Part shown: piece by piece, positions 24,220 through 33,342 of the stretch
How positions within the stretch are numbered: the first letter of the stretch is position 1
Layout of the letters: each line of letters begins with the position of its first letter
DNA from: Bacillus sp. FJAT-22090
Lineage (GTDB): Bacteria; Bacillota; Bacilli; Bacillales_A; Planococcaceae
Direction: 5' to 3'
DNA length: 64,000 nt
NCBI RefSeq assembly: GCF_001278755.1
Contig: NZ_CP012601.1
Location: 3,968,154-4,032,153 of the forward strand
The notes under the pieces: model-generated
Told to the model about the DNA's origin: nothing
Seen by the model: the letters and a program-made list of their open reading frames with translations, nothing else
Database searches by the model: none
Program-made: the position numbers and the translations under genes

Positions 24220-25944
24220 TTATTTTGCAGTATTTAATTGACCTCCACCGTTTTTCAAGAACTGAACAATTCCTTCCGAAGCACGATAAGTAAGCGCTGC
24301 TACTGTTGGAGTTGGGTTTGTAGGTCCAAAGTGAGGAAAAGCGGAAGCTCCGCAAACGAACAAGTTATCTACATCCCACATTTGTAAGTAGTTATTGACA
24401 GCAGAATTTTCAGGACTGTCACCCATAATGACACCTCCAGCATCATGTTGGAAAGTAAATCGTCCTCCGAAGTGCTCGGACATTGGAATTGTATCGATAA
24501 TGTCAGCACCCATTTCTTTCACTAATTCTGCGCATTTTTCCACTAAAAATTCATTTCTTTTATGATCGTGCTCTGCGTAATCGAAAGTTACACGTATTAA
24601 TGGATCCCCGTTGTCATCTTTGTAGGTTGGATCCAAATCGAGATAATGATTTTTATGAGGCAAGATTGCTCTTTGAGAAACGACCATTAAATTGCGGTAA
24701 TAATAGTGTAAGGAATTCTTTTTGAACTCTTTCCCCCACATAGGCGTACCCATTGGAACTGGATTATTTGCAATAGGTTCGTTGCCCATTAAGTGCATTT
24801 CAATTTGTCCGCCATGGATGAAGTCTACATTGTTATGGTCAAAATTGTCTGCATTGAAGTCGTTATATGCAGATCCAAGTGAACCAGTACCGATGTAACT
24901 ATTGAATTTCTTCTCTTCAAAATAACCAATTGCCCCAGTAATTGTATGGTGATCGGTATAGTTTTTACCGATTATACCCTCACCTGTTTTTGGGTTATAC
25001 GGTTTTCCGATGCCAGACAACAATAATAATCGTACATTATTAAAAATATAGCTTGTTAAAACTACAACATCAGCTGGTTGTTCAAATTCTTCACCAGTTC
25101 GAGTGTCTTTGTATAAAACCCCAATTGCTTTTTTTCCGTCATATAAAACACGTGTTACTAAAGCATTTGTTCTAAGCTCAAAGTTACCAGTTTTTTTCGC
25201 AGTTGGAATCACAGTGACGATTGGGTCAGCTTTTGCTCCATATTCGCAACCGTAGTTACCGCAGAATGCACAATATTGACATGCATTTAATGTTTCTCCA
25301 TCTGGATTTGTATAAGCTTCAGAAACGTTAGCTGTTGGTACTACAAATGGATGGTAGCCAAGCTTTTCTGCTGCTTCATGGAACATTTTCATTTGAGTTA
25401 ATTTTTTTAATGGTGGTGTAGGGTAATCGATAGAACGTGGTCCCGCAAGTGGATCTACTTCGCCAGAAATACCAGCCATTTGTTCGAACTTTGAATAATA
25501 TGGTTCAATTTCGTCATATGTTAGCCCCCAGTCTTGGATCGTTACCCCATCAGGAATTTTGCTTTCTCCATATTTCTCAATAGTTTTACTACGTATTTCA
25601 AAGTCGTACGGGAAGTAACGATACGTTTGCCCACCCCAGTGTGCACCACCACCGCCAGTACCAGTACCAACTACAAATGCATTTTCGTCACGAACTGGCT
25701 TAGCAACTTCATCTAATTTATTTCGAAAAGTAATCGTATCTTTCGTTAATTTTTGCATTAATTCTTTATGAATATTGTATTTTAGTTCATCGTGTCCATG
25801 TAAATAATCTTCGATTGTTCTTTCAACACCACGTTCTAAACCGACTACTTTGTAGCCAGCTTTTGTTAGTTCAGCAGCAATGATACCACCTGTCCAACCC
25901 ATACCTGTTGTAACTACGTCAACTTTAGGTAATTTTGTAACCAT
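24220..25944 (-). CDS. GMC-family FAD oxidoreductase, gluconate 2-dehydrogenase large-subunit type
   Basis: A 574-residue flavoprotein of the glucose-methanol-choline family. The dinucleotide fold VTTGMGWTGGIIAAEL (about residues 9-24) binds FAD, GTGTGGGGAHWGGQTYR (about 90-106) contacts the isoalloxazine, a Cys-rich patch CQYCAFCGNYGCEYG lies at about 222-236, and the C-terminal GASAFPHFGPTNPTPTVAAL holds the catalytic His/Asn region. ATG 25944 is eight bases after AGGAGG. It has no signal peptide and would ride out with the Tat-bearing partner. Gluconate is only one possible sugar acid or polyol substrate. Confidence 0.88.
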   Translation of the reverse strand: MVTKLPKVDVVTTGMGWTGGIIAAELTKAGYKVVGLERGVERTIEDYLHGHDELKYNIHKELMQKLTKDTITFRNKLDEVAKPVRDENAFVVGTGTGGGGAHWGGQTYRYFPYDFEIRSKTIEKYGESKIPDGVTIQDWGLTYDEIEPYYSKFEQMAGISGEVDPLAGPRSIDYPTPPLKKLTQMKMFHEAAEKLGYHPFVVPTANVSEAYTNPDGETLNACQYCAFCGNYGCEYGAKADPIVTVIPTAKKTGNFELRTNALVTRVLYDGKKAIGVLYKDTRTGEEFEQPADVVVLTSYIFNNVRLLLLSGIGKPYNPKTGEGIIGKNYTDHHTITGAIGYFEEKKFNSYIGTGSLGSAYNDFNADNFDHNNVDFIHGGQIEMHLMGNEPIANNPVPMGTPMWGKEFKKNSLHYYYRNLMVVSQRAILPHKNHYLDLDPTYKDDNGDPLIRVTFDYAEHDHKRNEFLVEKCAELVKEMGADIIDTIPMSEHFGGRFTFQHDAGGVIMGDSPENSAVNNYLQMWDVDNLFVCGASAFPHFGPTNPTPTVAALTYRASEGIVQFLKNGGGQLNTAK

Positions 25945-25973
25945 CACAATAGCCTCCTAGTAATAACTAATTA

Positions 25974-26723
25974 TTAATGTTGCTTGTGTCCACCTAAGCT
26001 AATAGGATCTATTAAAACAAATTCATCTTTATCCAAATAAGCTGTATAAGACATTTGTGCACCAGGAAATTCTTTCATTTTCCAACCAGCCATGTTTTTA
26101 TTTCCACCATATAGAGGATCTGCAAAACAACCTTGTAAAGTAAGAGTTCTAAGTAAGCCGAAGAACGCAGCTGAGTTGACTAGATCCATTTCTACTTTTC
26201 CTGCTTCAAAGGATGTTAAAATAGCAATTTGTTGTTCTTCTGTTAAATCTTTAAAAACTGTTCCATCATGCTCTTTTTCTGAAACTTCATTTAGTTTTCG
26301 TACACCTTGTAACATAATCTCACTCTTATCTAGAGCGATTTCCCCTTCTTGAAAAGGACCTTTTCTATAATCGTCTGCATTACTTCCCCAAGGACTAGCT
26401 AATTGTTTATCGATAAAGAATGGTGCACCTAGTGAAATGGCACCTGGACCATGTTCATCTTCTGGGTAAATAATTTCGGTAGCAGCACTAAGTGCCTCAA
26501 AATCCTTTTGACGTACAAAAAACTGACGAGTTTCACTATAATCGACAGTTGCATGACTAGCTCCATCAACTGCTTTCGTTATATTCTCGGGTTTTCCTGC
26601 AACGAGGCTTCCAATAGCTCCTCCTAGTACAAGTCCACCGACTGTTAATCCAGAATTCTTTATGAATTTTCGTCTGGAAGAACGCTTATCTAAAATAGAA
26701 CTTTTCTTTTCTTGTTCTGACAT
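25974..26723 (-). CDS. Gluconate 2-dehydrogenase subunit 3 family protein with Tat signal
   Basis: A 249-residue exported subunit. Residues 12-42 form a twin-arginine signal: SSRRKFIKNSGLTVGG followed by a hydrophobic stretch. The mature part matches the small gamma subunit of FAD-dependent gluconate dehydrogenases, which escorts the flavoprotein through the Tat pore. AGGAGGATTAAATT precedes the ATG. It is encoded just before the flavoprotein and after a small membrane protein. No cytochrome c subunit is present, so the electron acceptor is unclear. Confidence 0.87.
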   Translation of the reverse strand: MSEQEKKSSILDKRSSRRKFIKNSGLTVGGLVLGGAIGSLVAGKPENITKAVDGASHATVDYSETRQFFVRQKDFEALSAATEIIYPEDEHGPGAISLGAPFFIDKQLASPWGSNADDYRKGPFQEGEIALDKSEIMLQGVRKLNEVSEKEHDGTVFKDLTEEQQIAILTSFEAGKVEMDLVNSAAFFGLLRTLTLQGCFADPLYGGNKNMAGWKMKEFPGAQMSYTAYLDKDEFVLIDPISLGGHKQH

Positions 26724-26754
26724 AATTTAATCCTCCTAATATAAATTGAGCTTA

Positions 26755-27012
26755 TTAGTGTATAATTGCGTGCCAATTATAAACTAATGAAAATAAACCA
26801 GTACACACTAGTAAAGATGCAAGAAAGTATGTATACTTTTTCCCTGTCCAACAAAGGACAATGATGAATAGCCCAACCCCGAATCCTATTAATGCAAACC
26901 AAGGAAACTCGGTATGATAGAAATAAAGAAAAAGGGCAAAATCAGCTACTAAAAATAAAGCGAAGAACACTTGATTTAGTAGGGATAATTCTTCTCTGTT
27001 ATATTGAGTCAC
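26755..27012 (-). CDS. Small three-helix membrane protein heading the dehydrogenase operon
   Basis: An 85-residue protein with three hydrophobic segments (about residues 14-31, 35-52 and 60-77). It begins at GTG, eight bases after AAAGGAGA. I do not recognise a family. Position as first gene before the two dehydrogenase subunits suggests a membrane anchor or quinone-side partner that replaces the usual cytochrome subunit, but nothing in the sequence, such as haem-binding His pairs or CxxCH, proves that. Confidence 0.7.
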   Translation of the reverse strand: MTQYNREELSLLNQVFFALFLVADFALFLYFYHTEFPWFALIGFGVGLFIIVLCWTGKKYTYFLASLLVCTGLFSLVYNWHAIIH

Positions 27013-27376
27013 ATTACTTCTCCTTTACATATAAATCGAAACAATGAAAGTTTAACAATATTGTGACAAAGCAACAATCATTAAAATGATACATAATGAC
27101 TACTCACTCGACATTATCGTTAGGACTGTTGTATAGAAAGTGAATTTAAAATATTCAAATAGATAATAAGAATTACATATAAAGTAAATATTATTTTTAG
27201 TCGTGAGACCTAAAAGGGTGCGATACTATTGTTTTGTGTTAGGACATGTTAAAAGATATACGTCTCGAGACGTATTTTCTTTCCTTCTCAAGCCCGTTTG
27301 GAAAAAATTGCGAATGATGGATGATTAGAATAGAAGATTCGGGGGCAAAATGTTTCCTGTGAACGGGGTGAGGGAA
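27013..27376. other. Divergent intergenic region with an 18-bp perfect palindrome
   Basis: Between divergent genes. The only clear structure is the palindrome ATACGTCTCGAGACGTAT at 27258-27275, about 100 bases before the downstream ATG and followed by TTTTCTTTCC. It could be a repressor operator or a short terminator. A TTGTGACAAAGCAACAA stretch at about 27060-27076 is only partly Rex- or Fnr-like. No strong promoter can be picked. Confidence 0.45.
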
Positions 27377-27967
27377 ATGAAGAAGAACATTTACATTATG
27401 TTAAGTAATACGGGTACATTGTTTTCAAAGGCAATAGGTGTATATACAAGAAAAGAAATGAATCATACATCTATTGCTTTTGATGAAGAGCTATTTGAAA
27501 TGTATAGCTTTGGTAGGAAAAATAAAAACAATCCTTTTAACGGAGGATTTGTTAAAGAGGAAGCTACAAATGGACTATTTAAGCATGCGACATGTGCGAT
27601 TTATAAATGCCAGGTGACCACCCAAGAATATAATCGAATGCAAAATAAAATCCGTCAAATGGAACGACAAAAAGAGCTATATAAATATAATTTAATTGGA
27701 TTATTTGGTGTGGCGATGCAACTAAAATTGGAACGAGAGCATGCCTTTTTCTGCTCACAATTTGTTGCAACTATTTTGAGTGAATGTGAATCTACAAAGT
27801 TACATGTTCCTCCTTGCTTAGTTCAACCACATCATTTTGAACAACTTTCCAGCTTAGAACTTATATATAAAGGAAAACTGCAAACGTATGTATCTAGCAA
27901 AAGAGGGATGGAAGAGTCACTACAAGTTAATGCATGGGATAAGTATGCGTTTTTCATGCAACATTAA
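27377..27967 (+). CDS. Permuted papain-like (YiiX/NlpC-P60 type) cysteine hydrolase
   Basis: A 196-residue protein of the circularly permuted NlpC/P60-like group (YiiX/YaeF). The candidate catalytic His is in EMNHTSIAFDE (about residue 30) and the Cys in HAFFCSQFVATIL (about residue 125), in the permuted order His before Cys. No signal peptide is seen, so it acts in the cytoplasm. GAGGG precedes ATG 27377; the frame extends to 27350 without a better site. Relatives have been linked to peptidoglycan or lipid amide bonds; the substrate here is unknown. Confidence 0.72.
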   Translation: MKKNIYIMLSNTGTLFSKAIGVYTRKEMNHTSIAFDEELFEMYSFGRKNKNNPFNGGFVKEEATNGLFKHATCAIYKCQVTTQEYNRMQNKIRQMERQKELYKYNLIGLFGVAMQLKLEREHAFFCSQFVATILSECESTKLHVPPCLVQPHHFEQLSSLELIYKGKLQTYVSSKRGMEESLQVNAWDKYAFFMQH

Positions 27968-28048
27968 TCTTTAATGGGAATATTTACTTCAAAATCGGGA
28001 AAGTATATAGAAGTATGAAAATCTATATAACTTTAAGGAGGATGAAGT

Positions 28049-29644
28049 GTGGAAAAAGATCAATCTAACTTGGAAACGAATATTGAGGAAGAGGATACGC
28101 TAACGAATAGACAAGGGCATCCAATTACCAACAATCAAAACATTAGAACAGTAGGTAATAGAGGCCCAGCAACCCTTGAAAATTATGATTTCATTGAAAA
28201 GATAAGTCATTTTGATAGAGAGCGTATTCCAGAACGTGTCGTACATGCTCGCGGAGCTGGAGCCCATGGCTACTTTGAGGCTTACGGTAAAGTTGGTGAG
28301 GAAGAAATTTCAACATATACTCGTGCTAAGTTATTTCAAGAAAAAGGGAAACAAACGCCCGTTTTCGTTCGATTTTCATCCGTGATTCATGGCGGGCATT
28401 CTCCAGAAACATTACGAGATCCTCGTGGATTTGCTGTAAAATTCTACACAGAAGATGGTAACTGGGATTTGGTTGGAAATAATTTAAAAATTTTCTTTAT
28501 TCGCGATGCGATGAAGTTTCCTGATATGATTCACGCCTTTAAGCCAGATCCAGTTACAAATATCCAAGATTCAGAGCGCTTCTTTGATTTTTGTGCCAGC
28601 TCACCGGAATCATTTCATATGGTAACGTTTGTTTATTCTCCATGGGGAATTCCTGCAAATTATCGTATGATGCAAGGCTCTGGGGTAAATACTTACAAAT
28701 GGGTGAATAAGGAAGGTAAAGCAGTCCTTATTAAATACCATTGGGAGCCAAAGCAAGGAATTCGAAATTTGACTCAAAAAGAAGCTGAAGAGATTCAAGC
28801 AAAAAACTTTAATCACGCGACACAGGATTTATATGATGCGATTGAAAAAGGGGATTTTCCTGAGTGGGAGCTTCTCGTGCAAATAATGAGTGATGATGAC
28901 CATCCTGAATTGGACTTTGATCCGCTGGATGATACAAAGCTTTGGCCAGAGGATCAATTTCCTTGGAAGGCTGTAGGGAAAATGGTCTTGAATAGAAATC
29001 CAGAAGACTATTTTAATGAAGTCGAGCAAGCGGCTTTTGGAACAGGTGTATTAGTAGATGGACTCGATTTTTCTGATGATAAAATGCTTCAAGGAAGAAC
29101 TTTTTCTTATTCCGATACACAAAGACATCGTGTAGGAGCGAATTATTTACAATTACCAATCAATGCACCAAAAAAACGTGTAGCAACCAATCAAAGTGGA
29201 GGTCAAATGTCTTACAGACGGGACATAGGTACATTCCAAAATCCTCATATCAATTATGAGCCATCTATTTTAGATGGATTGCAAGAAGCAGAGCAAATTG
29301 GTGAAGAACATACACCGATGATTAAAGGAAATTTAGTACGTCAATCGATAGATCGTCAAAGCAACACGAAGCAAGCAGGAGAAACTTACCGTAGATTCGA
29401 GGAATGGGAAAGAGCAGAACTTATTTCCAATCTCGTGAATGATCTTGCTAGCTGTGATAAAAGAATACAAGAAAAAATGATTGCTCTTGCAGAAGAAGCC
29501 GATAAAGATTATGGTCATCATCTAAGAGAAGGTTTAAAGAAAGCACCAAAAGGTGGGTCAACCAACAAACCACTTGGCAATATTGATGGAGATGAAGCAC
29601 CAGAAAAGGCAATTCAGAAGAGTAACGAAGCAGAGCCGTATTAA
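28049..29644 (+). CDS. Haem catalase, KatX/KatA-like
   Basis: A 531-residue monofunctional haem catalase. The distal His is in [15 protein letters not shown] (about residue 71), the distal Asn in [15 protein letters not shown] (about 147), and the proximal haem Tyr region is [15 protein letters not shown] (about 355). It degrades hydrogen peroxide. GTG is the start, after AAGGAGGATGAAGT. Length with N- and C-terminal extensions is nearer to the spore catalase KatX of B. subtilis than to KatA (483 residues), but the call between them is not secure. A strong terminator follows. Confidence 0.93.
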   Translation: MEKDQSNLETNIEEEDTLTNRQGHPITNNQNIRTVGNRGPATLENYDFIEKISHFDRERIPERVVHARGAGAHGYFEAYGKVGEEEISTYTRAKLFQEKGKQTPVFVRFSSVIHGGHSPETLRDPRGFAVKFYTEDGNWDLVGNNLKIFFIRDAMKFPDMIHAFKPDPVTNIQDSERFFDFCASSPESFHMVTFVYSPWGIPANYRMMQGSGVNTYKWVNKEGKAVLIKYHWEPKQGIRNLTQKEAEEIQAKNFNHATQDLYDAIEKGDFPEWELLVQIMSDDDHPELDFDPLDDTKLWPEDQFPWKAVGKMVLNRNPEDYFNEVEQAAFGTGVLVDGLDFSDDKMLQGRTFSYSDTQRHRVGANYLQLPINAPKKRVATNQSGGQMSYRRDIGTFQNPHINYEPSILDGLQEAEQIGEEHTPMIKGNLVRQSIDRQSNTKQAGETYRRFEEWERAELISNLVNDLASCDKRIQEKMIALAEEADKDYGHHLREGLKKAPKGGSTNKPLGNIDGDEAPEKAIQKSNEAEPY

Positions 29645-29649
29645 TTAAG

Positions 29650-29690
29650 ACAGCCTCCCTTTCTAAGAATTAGAAAGCGAGGCTTTTTTT
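29650..29690 (+). terminator. Intrinsic terminator after catalase
   Basis: GCCTCCCTTTCTAA pairs with TTAGAAAGCGAGGC around GAA, with seven T following. Confidence 0.93.
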
Positions 29691-29809
29691 AAGAATTTAC
29701 AAATTGACTTTATAGGATTGAAATAGTATAAATACTATAAGTTTAATAGGTATTATTTTTATGAGAATTTTTTCAGAGATACTATACTAAATAAGGAGGA
29801 GCTAATACT

Positions 29810-30751
29810 ATGTCAAAAATATATATTATCCATGAAAATGATGAGTGGACTGTTCATTTAACGAAACGATTAGAAGAATTGAATCTTCCTTATGAATCTT
29901 GGCATCTAGATAAAGGAATTGTAGATTTAACTTCGGAACCTCCACAAGGTGTATTTTACAATAGAATGAGTGCTTCTTCTCATACAAGAGGACATCGGTA
30001 TGCACCTGAGTTGGCAGGGGGAGTGCTTGCTTGGCTAGAGTACCATGGACGACCTGTATTTAATGGAACAAAGGCATTAAACTTAGAGTTGAGTAAAATC
30101 AATCAGTACACTGCTCTTGAAGCAAGTGGCATTAAAACACCTAAAACGATTGCTGCAGTAGGAGCAGAACAAATTATTTTAGCTGCACAAAAACTTGGGA
30201 AAATGCCATTTATCACAAAGCATAATCGTGCTGGTAAAGGACTAGGTGTTCAACTATTTCAAACGATTGAAGCTTTAGAAGCGTATGTGAATGGTCCGTT
30301 GTTTGAAGAACCAGTGGATGGAATCACGCTAATTCAAGAGTATATCCAATCACCAGAATCCTATATTACAAGAGCAGAGTTTGTTGGCGGAAAATATGTA
30401 TATGCTGTGAGAGTAGATACCTCGGAAGGATTTGAACTATGTCCCGCAGATTCTTGCCAAATTGGAGATGCATTCTGTCCTGTTGGAGAAGAACCAGCAA
30501 TGAAGTTTGAGATTAAAGAGGATATAGGTGCTTCTTGGATTGAGCGATATGAATCATTTCTCCAAGTAAATAAAATTGATGTGGCAGGAATAGAATTTAT
30601 ACAAGATGCAAATGGCGAGGTTTATACGTACGATGTGAACACCAATACTAATTACAATGCAGACGCAGAAGCGAAGAAACAGAAATATGGAATGTTGGAA
30701 CTTGCTAAGTTTTTAGGGAAAGCGTTAGAAAATACAAAAGTTAATGCTTAA
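29810..30751 (+). CDS. RimK-like ATP-grasp ligase
   Basis: A 313-residue ATP-grasp protein. The glycine-rich ATP-binding part is FITKHNRAGKGLGVQLF (about residues 143-159), followed by LIQEYIQSPESYITRAEFVG, and the metal site is in VAGIEFIQDANGEVYTYDVN with conserved Glu/Asp/Asn (about 262-281). The closest familiar group is RimK/alpha-L-glutamate ligase, which joins amino acids to a peptide or small acid. AAGGAGGAGC precedes the ATG. The acceptor is unknown, and the gene stands alone between terminators. Confidence 0.83.
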   Translation: MSKIYIIHENDEWTVHLTKRLEELNLPYESWHLDKGIVDLTSEPPQGVFYNRMSASSHTRGHRYAPELAGGVLAWLEYHGRPVFNGTKALNLELSKINQYTALEASGIKTPKTIAAVGAEQIILAAQKLGKMPFITKHNRAGKGLGVQLFQTIEALEAYVNGPLFEEPVDGITLIQEYIQSPESYITRAEFVGGKYVYAVRVDTSEGFELCPADSCQIGDAFCPVGEEPAMKFEIKEDIGASWIERYESFLQVNKIDVAGIEFIQDANGEVYTYDVNTNTNYNADAEAKKQKYGMLELAKFLGKALENTKVNA

Positions 30752-30761
30752 TGTTATATAC

Positions 30762-30796
30762 GGACTACTTTCGTAAATTGGAAGTAGTCTTTTTTA
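30762..30796 (+). terminator. Intrinsic terminator after the ATP-grasp gene
   Basis: GGACTACTTTC pairs with GGAAGTAGTC across a short loop, then six T. The tandem repeat array starts 20 bases later. Confidence 0.88.
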
Positions 30797-30815
30797 ATTG
30801 ATCTTATATAACACG

Positions 30816-31085
30816 AAGTATCTCAGGAAATCTCGGGAGTATCTCAGAAAATCTCGGAGAATCTCAGGAGTGTCTCAGAAAATCTCGGGTGTATCTCAGA
30901 AAATCTCAAGAGTATCTCAGAAAATCTCAGAGTATCTCAGGAAACCTCAGAGAATCTCAGAAAATCTCGGAGTATGTCAGAAAATCTCGGAGTATCTCAG
31001 AAAATCTCGAAGTATCTCAGAAAATCTCAGAGTATCTCAGAAAATCGTGGAGTATCTCAGGAAACCCGGGAGTATCTCAAGAATC
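30816..31085. repeat. Tandem array of about 13.5 copies of a 20-bp unit
   Basis: Units follow GAGTATCTCAGAAAATCTCG with scattered changes and one half-length copy near 30858. Each unit is itself two related halves around TCTCAG and TCTCGG. Because 20 is not a multiple of three, the long plus-strand frames that cross it change phase and have no ribosome site, so I treat them as artefacts. There are no unique spacers, so it is not a CRISPR array. It fills the gap between a terminator and the flavoprotein gene. Confidence 0.93.
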
Positions 31086-31155
31086 GCCTACTGTAATGAG
31101 CTTTTTCGTTTAAAGGACTTCTAAAGAGGAAACAGATAAGGTAGGAGGTTTTAAC

Positions 31156-32517
31156 ATGAAAAATTATGATGCAGTTATAATTGGATTTGGTAAAGGTGGA
31201 AAAACACTTGCTTCTGAGCTTGCAAAGCATGGGAAGAAGGTTGCGGTAATTGAAAAGTCTTCTAAAATGTATGGAGGCACATGCATTAACATTGCTTGTA
31301 TCCCAACTAAATCACTCGTTCATTCAGCGGACAAAAGAAAAAATTCTGAAACACCGAAAGAACAGTTTTACAAAAATGCTATTGCTAAAAAAGATGAGTT
31401 AACTTCTTTATTACGAAATAAAAATTTTCAACTATTAGATGATCAAGAAAATATTACAGTGATAACAGGTGAAGCGATTTTCTTAAACGATGAAAAAATT
31501 CAAGTGAAGACTTCGGAGGAACAACTTGAAATAACAGCTGAGCAGTTCTTTATTAATACTGGTGCCACACCAATTATCCCAAAAATAGATGGACTAGAAA
31601 ATGCAAATTTTATATATGATTCCACAACCCTTCAAGAGCGTGAGGAGCTTCCAGAAAAACTAATTATTATTGGAGGGGGCTATATTGGATTAGAATTTGC
31701 TGTCATGTATGCAAACTTCGGTTCTGAGGTAACGGTTATCGATGGGAATAAGGATTTTCTACCGAAGGAAGACCGTGACATAGCACAGGAAGCATTGAAA
31801 GTAATGCAGGAAAAAAATATTAAATTTATCTCTAATAGCAATGTAGAATCTGTAGAAAATCAGGATGATGGAGTAATTGTTACTTACAAAGAAAGTAACA
31901 AAAGCAATTCAGTGTTTGGAAATGCAATTTTACTTGCGACAGGAAGAAAGCCGAATACAGAAACATTAGGGCTTGAGAATACTACAATTAAAGTGAACGA
32001 TCGTGGAGCAATCGTCGTGGATGATTCGCTTAAAACTACCGCAAATAATAGTTGGGCTTTAGGCGATGTAAATGGAGGACCACAATTTACATATATTTCG
32101 TTAGACGATTTTCGAATTGTAAAAAACGAGTTATTTGGTGACGGGTCCTACACGAAAAAAGAACGAAATAACATCCCTTATTCTGTTTTCATTGAACCTG
32201 TATTATCTCATGTAGGTCTTAATGAAAACATGGCAAAGGAAAAGGGGATAGACTATAAAGTTGTGAGTATGCCCGCAGCAGGAATACCAAGGGCTCGTAT
32301 TGTTGAACAGACAAATGGATTGTTAAAGGCGCTTATCGATCCCGAAACAAACGAGATTTTAGGATGTACATTATTTTGTGAAGAGTCCAGTGAAATGATT
32401 AATATTGTAAAAGTAGCAATGGATGCAAAGCTTCCTTACACTTTTTTACGAGAAACGGTTTTTACACACCCAACTATGAGTGAATCGCTTAATGATTTGT
32501 TTTCGAAAGTGGAATAA
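31156..32517 (+). CDS. MerA/RclA-type pyridine nucleotide-disulphide oxidoreductase
   Basis: A 453-residue FAD/NAD(P)H flavoprotein. Residues 5-14 (AVIIGFGKGG) start the FAD fold, the redox pair is CINIAC (about residues 43-48), the second nucleotide fold is IIIGGGYIGLEFA (about 172-184), ATGRKP lies near 258, and the dimer-interface His motif FTHPTMSESLNDLF ends the protein. It lacks the mercury-binding C-terminal Cys pair and N-terminal HMA domain, so it is not a mercuric reductase; the RclA-like hypothiocyanous-acid reductases are the best match. AGGAGG precedes the ATG. Confidence 0.87.
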   Translation: MKNYDAVIIGFGKGGKTLASELAKHGKKVAVIEKSSKMYGGTCINIACIPTKSLVHSADKRKNSETPKEQFYKNAIAKKDELTSLLRNKNFQLLDDQENITVITGEAIFLNDEKIQVKTSEEQLEITAEQFFINTGATPIIPKIDGLENANFIYDSTTLQEREELPEKLIIIGGGYIGLEFAVMYANFGSEVTVIDGNKDFLPKEDRDIAQEALKVMQEKNIKFISNSNVESVENQDDGVIVTYKESNKSNSVFGNAILLATGRKPNTETLGLENTTIKVNDRGAIVVDDSLKTTANNSWALGDVNGGPQFTYISLDDFRIVKNELFGDGSYTKKERNNIPYSVFIEPVLSHVGLNENMAKEKGIDYKVVSMPAAGIPRARIVEQTNGLLKALIDPETNEILGCTLFCEESSEMINIVKVAMDAKLPYTFLRETVFTHPTMSESLNDLFSKVE

Positions 32518-32530
32518 TGAGTATGCATTG

Positions 32531-32576
32531 ACTCCCTATCTAACTTCTATAAAATAGAAGTATAAAGGGAGTGTTT
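32531..32576 (+). promoter_or_regulatory. Hairpin that terminates the flavoprotein unit and masks a ribosome site
   Basis: ACTTCTAT pairs with ATAGAAGT around AAA, and ACTCCCT (32531-32537) pairs with AGGGAGT (32566-32572) farther out. GTTTTG follows, giving weak terminator character. The outer 3' arm is the AAGGGAG ribosome site of the next small gene, so folding would hide it. Confidence 0.6.
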
Positions 32577-32580
32577 TGAG

Positions 32581-32682
32581 ATGGGTTTACTTGCTTTTGG
32601 TGCTATTTCATTAGTTATCTTATTAGGATTGTTTGTACTAGCAATTGCAATTTTTGTTTTATTAAGAATGTCGAAAAAGTAA
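32581..32682 (+). CDS. 33-residue single-pass membrane peptide
   Basis: A 33-codon gene, MGLLAFGAISLVILLGLFVL then AIAIFVLLRMSKK, i.e. one long membrane helix with a basic C-terminal end. AAGGGAG is nine bases before the ATG. It is followed by a strong hairpin. Peptides of this build act as membrane-stress factors, regulators of larger membrane proteins or type I toxins; no family is recognised and no antisense RNA gene is evident. Confidence 0.65.
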   Translation: MGLLAFGAISLVILLGLFVLAIAIFVLLRMSKK

Positions 32683-32684
32683 AA

Positions 32685-32721
32685 AAGGGTGAACCACTTT
32701 ATGATGGTTCACCCTTTAATA
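32685..32721 (+). terminator. Intrinsic terminator of the small peptide gene
   Basis: AAAGGGTGAACCA pairs with TGGTTCACCCTTT across a seven- to eight-base loop. The trailing T tract is only moderate. Confidence 0.78.
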
Positions 32722-32746
32722 ATAAATTGACAAGGAGAAAACGAGG

Positions 32747-33271
32747 ATGAGGCATATTTGCATAATTGGTGGTACAGGAATGCTGGCGGAAGTTACAAAG
32801 TGGTATGCGGAAAACGACTGTATTGTTTCCGTGGTTGCGAGAAATGAAGAAAAACTAAATCGAATGAAATTTTCTTGTTCAAAGCCAGATAATATTAAAG
32901 AAATTTTAGTAGATTACTGTGATTCCAATACATTGCAAAAATTATTGAAAAATAACATCCACAAATACGGCCGATATACAGAGTTAGTAATTTGGCTGCA
33001 TGAAGATGGATTAGCTTCACTTGAAACTATATATAGATTGTTAGATGACCAAAGTAGCATTTGGCACATAATAGGAAGTCAACGCGATGCACAACAATTT
33101 CGAACGCAATATCAACCATCCACAAAGATTGGTTATCATCTTATTCAATTAGGATTTCAAAGAGAAAATAATAGGAAAAGATGGTTAACGAATACTGAAA
33201 TAGCGAATGGAGTTATCCAGTCGATTCAATCAGGACGTTCCTATAATTTAATTGGGGAGCTGTCGACTTAA
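32747..33271 (+). CDS. Short Rossmann-fold dehydrogenase-like protein
   Basis: A 174-residue protein with an N-terminal NAD(P)-binding GGTGMLAEVTKWYA (about residues 8-21) and VVARNEEKL after beta-2, as in short-chain dehydrogenases. The usual YxxxK catalytic pair is not seen at its expected place and the protein is about 70 residues shorter than a full SDR. It may be a sensor or a specialised enzyme; function unknown. CAAGGAGA precedes the ATG. Confidence 0.75.
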   Translation: MRHICIIGGTGMLAEVTKWYAENDCIVSVVARNEEKLNRMKFSCSKPDNIKEILVDYCDSNTLQKLLKNNIHKYGRYTELVIWLHEDGLASLETIYRLLDDQSSIWHIIGSQRDAQQFRTQYQPSTKIGYHLIQLGFQRENNRKRWLTNTEIANGVIQSIQSGRSYNLIGELST

Positions 33272-33342
33272 TAGGGTCGACAATTTTACATACTTACTAA
33301 GGTAACAGTATAATTGAAAATGGTTTATTATAGACAGAGTGA

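Noticed and set aside
30816-31085. CRISPR array
   Set aside because: Units are contiguous and diverged; there are no unique spacers and no cas genes nearby.
30798-31124. Open frames across the 20-bp repeat array as a repeat protein
   Set aside because: The unit length is not a multiple of three, no ribosome site precedes the frames, and two frames are open only because TCTCAG repeats lack stops.
31156-32517. Mercuric reductase and mercury resistance
   Set aside because: The C-terminal Cys pair and the HMA domain are missing and no merR, merT or merP is nearby.
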